NCBI GenBank assembly: GCA_947486785.1
Contig: CANKUU010000003.1
Span: 1 to 64,000 of the forward strand
From: an uncultured Flavobacteriaceae bacterium
Lineage (GTDB): Bacteria; Bacteroidota; Bacteroidia; Flavobacteriales; Flavobacteriaceae
Direction of reading: 5' to 3'
Length of the DNA: 64,000 bases
Position 1 is the stretch's first letter. Every line of letters begins with the position of its first letter. The translations under genes were made by a program, and so were the position numbers. The notes beneath the pieces were generated by a model, which worked only from the letters and a program-made list of their open reading frames with translations, ran no database searches and was not told the origin of the DNA. This document shows, one piece after another, positions 50,627 through 59,494 of this stretch.

Positions 50627-52783
50627 TTACTCCCATTTAGTAATTACAAATTCACAGCGACGATTCCATTCATGATCTTCTTCTGAGCATGCAGTAGGCG
50701 TTGCACATTTTACTATTGGCTTAGTTTCCCCATAGCCTTTTGCTGTTATTCTTTTGGCATCGATACCATTACTTACTAAATATTTCTTTACAGCATTAGC
50801 CCGTTTTTGAGAAAGTTGACTATTATAATTTTTATTGCCACGAATATCAGTATGTGTGCCAATTTCGATATGAATTTTAGGGTGTGCTTTCATAATGTCG
50901 GCTAATTTATTTAATCGCGCTCTCGATTCTCTACGCAAATACCACATGCCATAATCAAAATGAATTTCTTCTGTTTTAATTATCGTTCGATCTTTATTTT
51001 TTACTATACTGGGTTCTGATTTAATAATTTTTTCTATTTCTTGCAATCTCTTTTTTGCAGCTTTTTCTTTCCTAATTTTTTCTTTCTGTTTAGCTTCTTC
51101 TTCTTTTTTAAGATTTGCTGCAATGGCTTTTTCGTTTTCTTTTCGTTTTCGCTCTTCTGCTAGTTTTATTTTTTTAAGCTCTTCTTGCTTCTTTTTTTCT
51201 AGTGCCAATTGATTTAACTTTTCTCGATCTACCTTTGAAAGTAAGCTTAGCGATCCATCTTGGACAGAATTACGTTCTTTATTGGTATGTAGGCTTGTAA
51301 AATTAGTCTCATGACTCGCTTTTTTAACTTCTATCTTATATGAAGCTGCGCAATTTAACATGAATTTAAAGCTAGCATTGGCATCTGTGGTAATAGTTTT
51401 AATACTATTGCCTTCGCTATCTAATAGACTCACAATAGCCCCTGGTAAGGCTTCACCTGTTTCTTTGTCTGTAATAAGACCTGCAACATATTGTTTGCAT
51501 GATTCTATTTTTAAAGGCTTAGTTGTGGTAAACGAATAAATGTCATCACTACCTTTACCTTCAGGTCGGTTCGATGAAAAATAACCGGTATTGCCATCAG
51601 TATTTAGAGTGTAGGCAAAATCATCAAAACCACCGTTAACTGGTTTGCCTATATTATCTGGTTTTTCAAAATTACCATCTATATATTTGGATACGAAAAC
51701 ATCTAAAAGGCCAAAACCTGGATGCCCATTCGAAGAAAAATATAGGTTATTGTTCGAGTCGATATATGGAAACTGTTCTTTTCGTTCTGTGTTGATTTTT
51801 GAGCCTAAATTTTTAGGTTCTCCAAAGGTGCCATCCTCTAAAATGGATACCGCATATAAATCATGAGAACCATATCCACCCGGCCGATCTGAGGAGAAAT
51901 ACAAGGTTTTACCATCAGCACTTAAACTAGGATGTTCTGTTGAAAAATCATCGCTGTTAAAGGGTAATTCTTCAATTTTACCCCATTCTTCATTTTCTAA
52001 GACTGCCTTATATATTTTTAAATGACTTACTTTTTTGTCATCGGTATGTTTTTTACCTTTTATAAAGTTATTTCTAGTGAAATAAAGGGTTTTCATGTCT
52101 TTTGAAATAGCAAAGGTAGCTTCGTGCATCTTTGTATTTATTTTTTTTGAAACCGCTGAGCTTAAACTATCACCCATCTCTAATTTTGCAATAGGATGTT
52201 GGTATAGGTTAAGATAGTCTTCATGGTTCCAGCGAAAGATCTTTTTAGATAAAGAACCTTTTTTATCTGCTGATGCATACATTAGATGATCGCCAACTTC
52301 TGCTGCGGCAAACTCAGAAAACGCAGTATTTAGCGCTAATGATTTTATTGTAAATCTTTCACCAATAGCATCCACATTTTCTAAGTAAATAAGCTCTTTT
52401 TTTAGTTTTTCAGCTTTGTCTGTAGCTCCTTTGCTCGTATAGTAGTCGATTAATGCTGTTGTAGAATCATCGTATTCTCCTATTGATTTTAAAGTTTGAC
52501 TGTATTTAAAGAAATAATTTTCTTCTAAATTTTCAGCGTATACAGAGGTGAGATAAGAGTACCATTTGGCCGCTTTAGGCAGTTGATAGGTGTTGTAGTA
52601 GCTATCAGCTAAATTTTGAACTACTTCTTTTGATCTGTTAGTCTTTGCTAATTCTTCGTATAAAGGAATAGCGTCATAATAGAACGTATTGTCAAAATAG
52701 TTATTGGCGCGTTTAAGATCTTGTGCATGCAAGATAAATGCACTATTACACATGATTGCGATAAAAAGATATATTTTTTTCAT
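50627..52783 (-). CDS. OmpA-family protein with TPR and PD40 repeats (T9SS-associated type)
   Basis: 718 aa. Signal peptide (ending LHAQ, about 21). Residues about 22-130 are TPR-like helices. Residues 200-420 hold WD40-like/PD40 beta-propeller repeats (HPSLSADGKTLYFSSDRPGGYGSHDLY type, three copies of the FSSxxP/G motif). Then comes a carboxypeptidase-regulatory-like beta-sandwich (AGLITDKETGEALPGAIV), a Lys/Glu coiled coil (about 525-590), and a C-terminal OmpA peptidoglycan-binding domain (IHIEIGTHTDIRGN, LSQKRANAVKKYL). Such proteins are usually found with PorP/SprF proteins, as here (next gene upstream, 9-base gap). Confidence 0.92.
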   Translation of the reverse strand: MKKIYLFIAIMCNSAFILHAQDLKRANNYFDNTFYYDAIPLYEELAKTNRSKEVVQNLADSYYNTYQLPKAAKWYSYLTSVYAENLEENYFFKYSQTLKSIGEYDDSTTALIDYYTSKGATDKAEKLKKELIYLENVDAIGERFTIKSLALNTAFSEFAAAEVGDHLMYASADKKGSLSKKIFRWNHEDYLNLYQHPIAKLEMGDSLSSAVSKKINTKMHEATFAISKDMKTLYFTRNNFIKGKKHTDDKKVSHLKIYKAVLENEEWGKIEELPFNSDDFSTEHPSLSADGKTLYFSSDRPGGYGSHDLYAVSILEDGTFGEPKNLGSKINTERKEQFPYIDSNNNLYFSSNGHPGFGLLDVFVSKYIDGNFEKPDNIGKPVNGGFDDFAYTLNTDGNTGYFSSNRPEGKGSDDIYSFTTTKPLKIESCKQYVAGLITDKETGEALPGAIVSLLDSEGNSIKTITTDANASFKFMLNCAASYKIEVKKASHETNFTSLHTNKERNSVQDGSLSLLSKVDREKLNQLALEKKKQEELKKIKLAEERKRKENEKAIAANLKKEEEAKQKEKIRKEKAAKKRLQEIEKIIKSEPSIVKNKDRTIIKTEEIHFDYGMWYLRRESRARLNKLADIMKAHPKIHIEIGTHTDIRGNKNYNSQLSQKRANAVKKYLVSNGIDAKRITAKGYGETKPIVKCATPTACSEEDHEWNRRCEFVITKWE

Positions 52784-52792
52784 AATGTTTGA

Positions 52793-53731
52793 CTAATAAA
52801 ATCTTGGAGATTTGTCATATCCTTTTCGAAGACCCAAAAGGTCGAGATCAAAAAGAATAAATAGTTCATGTGAGCCCGAGCTAAAAGAGCCTAGGTTTGA
52901 TAGGGTATAGTCATATGCATAACCAATTCTTACCGATGGCACTACAACAAGGTTAAACATAGCACTAACCGAATCTTCTAGGCGGTATGAGGCACCAAGC
53001 TCAAATTTATTATTTAAGAGTACGTTTAAAGAGGCGTCGAATACTAATGGTGCTCCTGCAACCACTTTTACAAGAGTAGAAGGCTTTAGTTTTATTTTAG
53101 AGTTTAATTCATAAACATAGCCAGTAGTTACAAAAAGATGTATGGCCTCGGAACCAAAACCACTAATACCGTCCACATTTTTAATATGTCTGGAGGTGAG
53201 TAGGTTTGGTGCTGATATACCTGCGTAAAAATTACTTCTTTTATAAAAAGCACCCGCCCCAATAATTGGAAAAGAATTGTTTGAGTTTTCTACAAATGCA
53301 GGATCATCTTGTATTTGCGGTAGTCTAAAGTCATTAAAGTTACTTTCAAAATTGGTAATACCAGCTTTTAGACCTAGTGATATATCGCTTTTTTCATCCA
53401 ATTTTAAGTTGTATGAAAAATCAAGTGCGAGGTTATTTTCTTTTAAGGCGCCATCGCCTATACGATCGCTAATTATTGAAATACCCATTTCAATTTTATC
53501 ATTTAAGACGGCATGTCCAAAAAAGGTTAAGGTGTTGGGTGCACCAACAGTATTTTGCCATTGCGACCTATATAGGGTGCCAAAGTTTACCAGTCCTTTT
53601 TCTCCTTTGGTATAGGCAGGGTTAACCACATTCATGTTAAACATGTATTGCGTATATTGAGCGTCTTGTTGCGCAAATGAATGCGCACAAAAGAAAGCTA
53701 TAAAAAGGATTGAAATTGTTATTTTTTTCAT
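52793..53731 (-). CDS. PorP/SprF-family type IX secretion membrane protein
   Basis: 312-aa outer-membrane beta-barrel. Signal peptide ending HSFAQ (about 21), then the family start QDAQYTQYMFNMNVVNPAYTKG and ILYRSQW-like segment TLYRSQWQNTVGAP. Strand pattern through to the C-terminus, with LGASYRLEDSVSAMFNL and RIGYAYDYTLSNLG typical. Known: SprF-type proteins are needed to export or anchor one specific adhesin encoded next to them. The upstream neighbour here carries a type B sorting domain, which fits. Confidence 0.93.
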   Translation of the reverse strand: MKKITISILFIAFFCAHSFAQQDAQYTQYMFNMNVVNPAYTKGEKGLVNFGTLYRSQWQNTVGAPNTLTFFGHAVLNDKIEMGISIISDRIGDGALKENNLALDFSYNLKLDEKSDISLGLKAGITNFESNFNDFRLPQIQDDPAFVENSNNSFPIIGAGAFYKRSNFYAGISAPNLLTSRHIKNVDGISGFGSEAIHLFVTTGYVYELNSKIKLKPSTLVKVVAGAPLVFDASLNVLLNNKFELGASYRLEDSVSAMFNLVVVPSVRIGYAYDYTLSNLGSFSSGSHELFILFDLDLLGLRKGYDKSPRFY

Positions 53732-53760
53732 CTTAGGATGCTTGTTTTGTTTGAAAGTGA

Positions 53761-56649
53761 CTAACGGTTAAGGTATAATCGACCTTGTTCTGGTTTTCGG
53801 TCACCTTTATTAAATTCTATGATGTAGAAATAGACTCCGTTGGGTGCAACCGTGTTGTTCATTTGACCGTTCCATTCTGGTTTATTTCTATCTCCTTTAA
53901 AAATAGAACTACCGTAGCGATTTATAATTTCTAAGGTATATTCAGGATATATGGTTTCTATATTTGGTATAAAAAAAGTATCGTTTCTGCCATCTCCGTT
54001 TGGCGAAAATCCATCCGGAATAAAGAAATCATATTCTTCAGGGTCACAATTGCTTAAGACAACAGTAACGGCTCTTCGCTCAGGATTAATACAACCTGTG
54101 TTAGGATTAAAACTTTGCGCATAGTAGGTGATATCTTCAGCTAAAGGGGAATCATTTGAAAATTCATTCCCATTTTCGGGCGCGTCATACCATTTTACTT
54201 CATAATCAGTAGTACTTTCTAGTTGTTGAAGCTCACTTACTGTGGGGTTGTCTAAGCCACATAATTCAATATTGTAAAGCAATAGGGTGGCAGATTCTAG
54301 CTCATAAACTGTTGCTGCTATTTCAAGACGGTTTCTGCTAAAACATCCATTTGGTGTTTCTGATGCGGCATAGTAGCTTACTCCATTCGTAATAATGGTG
54401 TCGCTTTCAAGCCTGTTTCCGTCTGTAGCAGAATCAAACCAAGCAATCGTAGACCCTTCAGAAGCTGATACTTGTATTTGACTTAGAGTGACATTTTCTG
54501 AATCGCAGAAGCTAGGATTTACATCTTCTGATGTTGGCATTTCTGGGTTTATAATTGCAATAGTAATTTCGATACGTTCAGGACCTTCGCATTCATTTTC
54601 GGTGTCAGCATAGGCTGCAAAATAATTTTCACCATTTTGCAAAGTAGAAGTGATAGGTAAAGGTGTAGTACTCGTTTCGGTATCATAAAATATGATTTCA
54701 CCATTTGAGCTTATTTCGATATCATTTAGGGTAGGGCCTGTTGTAGCATATTCGTTAGCGCAAAAGCTTTGATTTTCTTTGCCTTCAGCTACTTCTGGCA
54801 CCCCATCAATAGCAAAATTTTCCGTCTCTTCAAATTCAAATATTTTTCTGCAAGGCGTTGTATCATCTTGAATGCTTTTAACATTTAAGGTGTAATTGCC
54901 TCGCTCTAAACTAGCAATATCTAGCTCATAGCTTTCTGTTCCGCCAGTACTGTTTATCGTGTTGTTAATTACAACTGTACCCGTAGTTTGTTGTGTAATA
55001 TCGTAGGTAATGTTATAGGAACCTGTGCTTAGTACAGGCGCATTTACAAGTATCTCAATTTCAGAAGCATTACATGAATTATTTATGATTAGGTCTATTG
55101 ATATATCTTCAGGAATGGGTGTAATGTTTACAGAACCAGTTATTTCACAATCAAAATTAAATCCACTATCCACTTCAAAATTTATAGTGTATTCCCCTGT
55201 TTCCGTAATTTGTTCGGCAGGTATTTCAAATGTTGCGTTGCCGTTGGTAAAAGAAAGATTTTGAAGCGTGAATGAATTGTTGGCTCCACTTGGCGCAATT
55301 AACGTGTATGTAGTATCATAAGTACCATTTGCTTTTTTAAGCATAGGATCATATATATTACTTAAGCTTACAGGTATATTTTCTTCCTCGCAACTCGGGG
55401 TAATTTCCGTCATTGGATTTGTAACTATAAATTGAATAGACTCTACATCAGTAGTTGTACAAACATCTGGGGCTATCGAGGTAATACTTAGGGTAATGAT
55501 TTCGTCAATAGGTATTTTACTTGCTTCAATTGAAAATGAGCCTGTTTCATCATTTTTAAGGGTCAAAGGTGCCGTGCCAGGAGTATCTCCGCTTTCAGTT
55601 GAAATGTTATATGATAAAGAATAGGTGCCACTTTCTAGATAGTCCATATTGTAATCAGATATTTCTATCTCATATGATGTAAGATCTTCACAAAAGTTAG
55701 TAGCCGTCATAGTTGCCTGAAGTGCTTGTTGTATAGTGAGCTCTACTTTTGTTTCGCTTTTTGAGCATACTGCGTGAGAAGGAAATACAGTATATGTAAA
55801 CTCAAATACGCCATACTTTTGGGCTTCTACAATTTCTTCAATATTTATTATGTGATCGGAAAGATCATCTAATTGATTAGTTTCAGAACCTTCAGACCAG
55901 GTTCCATTTACATCTTCATCGGTTAATAAATCATCTAAATCGAAATCGGTATAATCAGATAGGTCATCAATATTGCATAAAACTAGATTAGTTCCCTCTC
56001 CAGATTTTGCTGGTTGTTGAACTTCTAAACGTAGGGTAACTTGTCTACCTGAACAGGTAGCTACTTCGGGTGTTGAATATGTAAATTGGTAGATGCCCGG
56101 ACCTGCAGCTTTCGCGTTAAAGATATTTTCATTTAAATGCGTAGTTGCAGATGGGGTAGCCGCCTCCCAAACACCATTAAAATCTTGAAATTTACCTTCT
56201 GTTTCGTTGCCAATATAACTATGCAAATTTACCATCTCATCATCGCCACAGGCATCAGCACTACCATCTATATTATTTTCACCAGGGTAGCCTCCAAGAT
56301 TAATAGTTACAATTGCTGTTTCATCTTCTAATTCTCCACAGTTATTCTTATAGGTAAATTCATGTATTCCTGAATTTTTAATTTTCCATAGGTTTACGAT
56401 ACCTGTTGCTCTATCTAAGGCGAAAAAATTTGCAGGGTCATTCGTCGACCATGTGCCCCCTTGTTGTGGGTTACCTGTTAATACTGGGAAAAGATTAAAA
56501 GTTTTATTTGCTTCATCTGCGTCTTTTTCACATACCGTAATTGTGCCATTCGAGCCTGCACATTGTGCTATGGTATTATTAGAAAATAGGCAAATGAAAA
56601 AAGCTAAAGCACCTTTGAAGGCGGTTGTGACGATTTTATATTTTGTCAT
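53761..56649 (-). CDS. Secreted adhesin-like protein with T9SS type B (CHU_C) sorting domain
   Basis: 962 aa. Signal peptide (ending NTIAQ, about 28), then several Cys-containing beta-sandwich segments rich in Asn, Thr and Glu. Near residues 640-870 are three to four tandem Ig-like repeats with the pattern NG-x-x-YFAAY/YYA...C...R-x-x-I/V. The last about 85 residues are the CHU_C sorting domain: FIPDGFSPNGDGRNDTFFIP, LEIINRYGSSIF, and WNGQMNNTVAPNGVYFYIIEF. Known: this domain directs export through T9SS and cell-surface attachment. It is first in a three-gene unit with the PorP/SprF and OmpA-like genes. The ligand is unknown. Confidence 0.93.
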   Translation of the reverse strand: MTKYKIVTTAFKGALAFFICLFSNNTIAQCAGSNGTITVCEKDADEANKTFNLFPVLTGNPQQGGTWSTNDPANFFALDRATGIVNLWKIKNSGIHEFTYKNNCGELEDETAIVTINLGGYPGENNIDGSADACGDDEMVNLHSYIGNETEGKFQDFNGVWEAATPSATTHLNENIFNAKAAGPGIYQFTYSTPEVATCSGRQVTLRLEVQQPAKSGEGTNLVLCNIDDLSDYTDFDLDDLLTDEDVNGTWSEGSETNQLDDLSDHIINIEEIVEAQKYGVFEFTYTVFPSHAVCSKSETKVELTIQQALQATMTATNFCEDLTSYEIEISDYNMDYLESGTYSLSYNISTESGDTPGTAPLTLKNDETGSFSIEASKIPIDEIITLSITSIAPDVCTTTDVESIQFIVTNPMTEITPSCEEENIPVSLSNIYDPMLKKANGTYDTTYTLIAPSGANNSFTLQNLSFTNGNATFEIPAEQITETGEYTINFEVDSGFNFDCEITGSVNITPIPEDISIDLIINNSCNASEIEILVNAPVLSTGSYNITYDITQQTTGTVVINNTINSTGGTESYELDIASLERGNYTLNVKSIQDDTTPCRKIFEFEETENFAIDGVPEVAEGKENQSFCANEYATTGPTLNDIEISSNGEIIFYDTETSTTPLPITSTLQNGENYFAAYADTENECEGPERIEITIAIINPEMPTSEDVNPSFCDSENVTLSQIQVSASEGSTIAWFDSATDGNRLESDTIITNGVSYYAASETPNGCFSRNRLEIAATVYELESATLLLYNIELCGLDNPTVSELQQLESTTDYEVKWYDAPENGNEFSNDSPLAEDITYYAQSFNPNTGCINPERRAVTVVLSNCDPEEYDFFIPDGFSPNGDGRNDTFFIPNIETIYPEYTLEIINRYGSSIFKGDRNKPEWNGQMNNTVAPNGVYFYIIEFNKGDRKPEQGRLYLNR

Positions 56650-56974
56650 GATTGTAGGTTTAGGAATACCTAGGCATCCTATAGATTTTGTAAAAGTAAG
56701 ATTAGAGCTACATTAGGGGTAATAATTGTTGTAAACACAAGTCATTTGTGTATGAGCTTTCCATAAAACGTGGTGTGCGCTTATAGAAAAAGTGTATTTC
56801 ATCTATGAATCCATGATTTTTGTCGGGTTTGGAGGGTAGCCTTTTTCTGTTTTTACGTCCAATTTTAGTAATATAGCTTCTGTTTAAATTCGACTAGAAT
56901 TTTGGTTTTGTATACCGTCTGTTGCCTTGGGTATGTAAATCAATTCCTATCTTTGAAGTCTTAAAATGATTTTA
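56650..56974. other. 325-base divergent intergenic region (T9SS cassette / mpl)
   Basis: Contains the mpl promoter near its right end. No clear promoter for the leftward T9SS cassette was found; TACTTTTA on the minus strand near 56690 is the closest -7 box. No ORF or RNA gene was recognised. Confidence 0.4.
56927..56955 (+). promoter_or_regulatory. Promoter of mpl
   Basis: TTG (56927-56929), an 18-base spacer, TATCTTTG (56948-56955). The start would be at about 56962. This leaves only four bases before the ATG at 56966, but 13 before the ATG at 56975, which supports the later start. Confidence 0.65.
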
Positions 56975-58333
56975 ATGAATATTCACTTTATAGCTATTGG
57001 CGGAAGCGCCATGCATAATTTAGCCTTAGCACTATATCACAAAAATTATACTGTAACAGGTAGTGATGATGTTATTTTTGAACCCTCTAAAAGTAGATTA
57101 GCAGAAAAAGGACTGCTACCCGAATCTTTCGGTTGGTTTCCTGCTAAAATACATTCAAAGCTAGACGCTGTTATCATCGGAATGCATGCGAAACCTGATA
57201 ATCCTGAATTATTAAAAGCGCAAGAATTAGGACTTAAATTATTTTCATACCCTGAGTTTCTTTATGAACAATCAAAACACAAGACCAGAGTTGTCATAGG
57301 TGGTAGCCATGGTAAGACTACCATAACATCTATGATTCTTCATGTGTTTAACTATCATAACAGGGCTGTAGATTATATGGTTGGTGCTCAATTAGATGGT
57401 TTTGACCGCATGGTGCATTTAACCGAAGATTCCGATTTTATTGTATTAGAAGGAGATGAGTATTTGTCTTCGCCTATAGATAGAAGACCCAAATTTCATT
57501 TGTACCAACCCAATATAGCTTTGTTAAGCGGTATAGCTTGGGATCATATAAACGTGTTTCCTACTTTTGAAAACTATGTAGAACAATTTAGAATTTTTGT
57601 AGATAGTATTGTTAAAGGCGGAAGTATTACCTACAACATAGAAGATTCTGAGGTAAAAAAAGTGGTAGAAGCATCTGAGAATACGATTCGTAAATTTCCA
57701 TATCAAACTCCTGATTACACCGTTAAAGACGGACAAACCTTTTTAATAACTCCGGAAGGAGCTATGCCAATTGAAGTTTTTGGAAAACATAACCTTAGTA
57801 ATCTTGCTGGTGCCAAGTGGATTTGTCAAAATATGGGTGTTGATGAGGATGACTTTTATGAAGCAATTGCTACATTTAAAGGAGCATCAAAGCGCCTAGA
57901 GAAAATTGCAGAAGCTTCTACAAGTGTCGCATTTAAAGATTTTGCCCATTCGCCAAGTAAAGTTGCAGCTACAACAACAGCGGTAAAAGATCAGTACCCT
58001 AACAGAAAACTAATTGCTTGTTTAGAGTTGCATACTTACAGTAGCTTTAATCCAGAATTTTTAAAGGAGTATAAAGGGGCATTAAATGCAGCTGATGTGC
58101 CTGTGGTCTTTTATTTGCCAGAGTCGGTTGCGATTAAAAAATTAGCAGCGGTTAGCCCTGAGCAAATTTCTGAAGCTTTTGAGCGAGATGATTTACAAAT
58201 TCATACCAATGCGTCAGAATTTAAAAACTATATTTTTGAACAAGATTATAGTAATTCAGTATTGTTACTTATGAGCTCGGGCAATTACGGCGGATTAGAT
58301 TTGCAAGAAGTAAAAAGTTTAATTAACAAGTAA
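56975..58333 (+). CDS. mpl: UDP-N-acetylmuramate:L-Ala-gamma-D-Glu-meso-DAP ligase Mpl
   Basis: Reattaches recycled murein tripeptide to UDP-MurNAc. Mur-ligase fold: N-terminal IHFIAIGGSAMHNLALAL, central P-loop VVIGGSHGKTTITSM (about residue 107), VLEGDEYLSS with the Mg/carbamate region, and the C-terminal domain with DFAHSPSKVAATTTAV. About 452 aa. ATG 56975 (MNIHFIAIGG) fits the family and the promoter. It implies meso-diaminopimelate-type peptidoglycan and recycling. Confidence 0.94.
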   Translation: MNIHFIAIGGSAMHNLALALYHKNYTVTGSDDVIFEPSKSRLAEKGLLPESFGWFPAKIHSKLDAVIIGMHAKPDNPELLKAQELGLKLFSYPEFLYEQSKHKTRVVIGGSHGKTTITSMILHVFNYHNRAVDYMVGAQLDGFDRMVHLTEDSDFIVLEGDEYLSSPIDRRPKFHLYQPNIALLSGIAWDHINVFPTFENYVEQFRIFVDSIVKGGSITYNIEDSEVKKVVEASENTIRKFPYQTPDYTVKDGQTFLITPEGAMPIEVFGKHNLSNLAGAKWICQNMGVDEDDFYEAIATFKGASKRLEKIAEASTSVAFKDFAHSPSKVAATTTAVKDQYPNRKLIACLELHTYSSFNPEFLKEYKGALNAADVPVVFYLPESVAIKKLAAVSPEQISEAFERDDLQIHTNASEFKNYIFEQDYSNSVLLLMSSGNYGGLDLQEVKSLINK

Positions 58334-58742
58334 TCAATGCCTATATTACTTGGTGGCAAGTAATTCTAAAGCGCGTAGTTACTTTATTAAAGTGTGAGTA
58401 GCGTTTTTTCTTGTAAATAGATAAGTTTAGGTTTAATAAGTCCTATAAGCTGGGTATTTTTTAAGCTTATGTCGATTTTTAGTTTTATTTTTTTCCTTTT
58501 TGTCTTTAAGGTCATAAACCCCAAAATCTATAAATAACTAGCTTTTTTGTTTTTAGTAATACTAGTATCCAGTTTTTTCTTTGTTTTTTTTAGCCTAAAC
58601 CACTATTTTTTATTCTCTTAACTATTCCGCTGCCCTTAAAAGCTTAAATTTTAAAAAGTGATTACGTATATTGTTGTAAATATTACTCAGGGTTTAGATA
58701 AGAAAATGAAGTATGCAGTAGTGTTTAATTTTATCTTTTATT
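58334..58742. other. 409-base region without a gene
   Basis: Very AT-rich, with several T-runs of 6-7. A 7-bp hairpin TTACTTG-gtgg-CAAGTAA (58354-58371) and ACTTTATTAAAGT (near 58381-58393) might help to end mpl transcription, but neither has a proper terminator layout. No promoter with both boxes was found before radC. Confidence 0.4.
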
Positions 58743-59441
58743 ATGCCAGAAAGCCAAGAATCATTATCCATTAAGAATTGGGCAGACGATGATAAGCCAC
58801 GAGAAAAATTGATTAAAAAGGGCAAGTCAATTCTTTCAGATGCAGAGCTTATAGCGATTTTGATAGGTTCAGGCAGTAGAAATGAGAGTGCAGTTCAGCT
58901 TTCACAGCGTATTTTAGCAGCGGCGCATCATAATTTAAACGAATTGGGTACACTAAGCTTAAAACAATTAATGCAGTTTAAAGGTATAGGTGAGGCAAAA
59001 GCTGTAACTATTGCCGCTGCTCTTGAAATAGGTAGAAGAAGAAGAAGCGAGGAGGCTCAAAAAATTTTAAAAATTAGTAGTAGTAAAAATGTTTTTGATT
59101 TGCTTCAGCCTATTATTGGAGAACTGCAGCATGAGGAGTTTTGGATTGTGTTTTTAAACAATTCTAATACCATTTTACAAAAAGAACAACTAAGTAAAGG
59201 CGGCATAACAGGTACCTTAGTAGATGTTAGGTTAGTTATGAAGCAAGCATTAGAGCTTGGTGCTGTTGGATTAATTTTAGCACATAATCATCCTTCTGGC
59301 ACTTTAAAGCCCAGTGCAGCAGATATTTCAATTACAAAAAAGCTAAAACAAGCTGCAGAGCTGTTAGATATAAAAGTTTTAGATCATTTAATAGTAACAC
59401 AAAAGGATTATTATAGCTTTGCGGATAAGGGAATTTTGTAA
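58743..59441 (+). CDS. radC: RadC-family JAB1/MPN-domain protein
   Basis: 232 aa. The N-terminal part has a helix-hairpin-helix-like segment (LMQFKGIGEAKAVTIAAALEIGRR, about 76-100). The C-terminal JAMM/MPN domain has Glu in EEFWIVFLNNSN and the metal motif LAHNHPSGTLKPSAADI (H-x-H-P-x7-D, about 178-194). No insertion of transposon or phage genes nearby, so this is the housekeeping copy. Known: the name comes from a radiation phenotype later disputed; the biochemical role remains unclear. Confidence 0.93.
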   Translation: MPESQESLSIKNWADDDKPREKLIKKGKSILSDAELIAILIGSGSRNESAVQLSQRILAAAHHNLNELGTLSLKQLMQFKGIGEAKAVTIAAALEIGRRRRSEEAQKILKISSSKNVFDLLQPIIGELQHEEFWIVFLNNSNTILQKEQLSKGGITGTLVDVRLVMKQALELGAVGLILAHNHPSGTLKPSAADISITKKLKQAAELLDIKVLDHLIVTQKDYYSFADKGIL

Positions 59442-59494
59442 ATAAACTAAACCTATTCAATTAATAGTCTTTTAAAAGCTGATAAATAGTAATT

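Noticed and set aside
54000-56600. Short internal plus-strand ORFs in the adhesin gene
   Set aside because: They lie antisense to a gene with signal peptide, repeats and sorting domain in one frame; no own features.
58354-58371. Hairpin TTACTTG-gtgg-CAAGTAA as terminator of mpl
   Set aside because: Short, AT-rich and without a following T-run; kept only as a note in the region entry.
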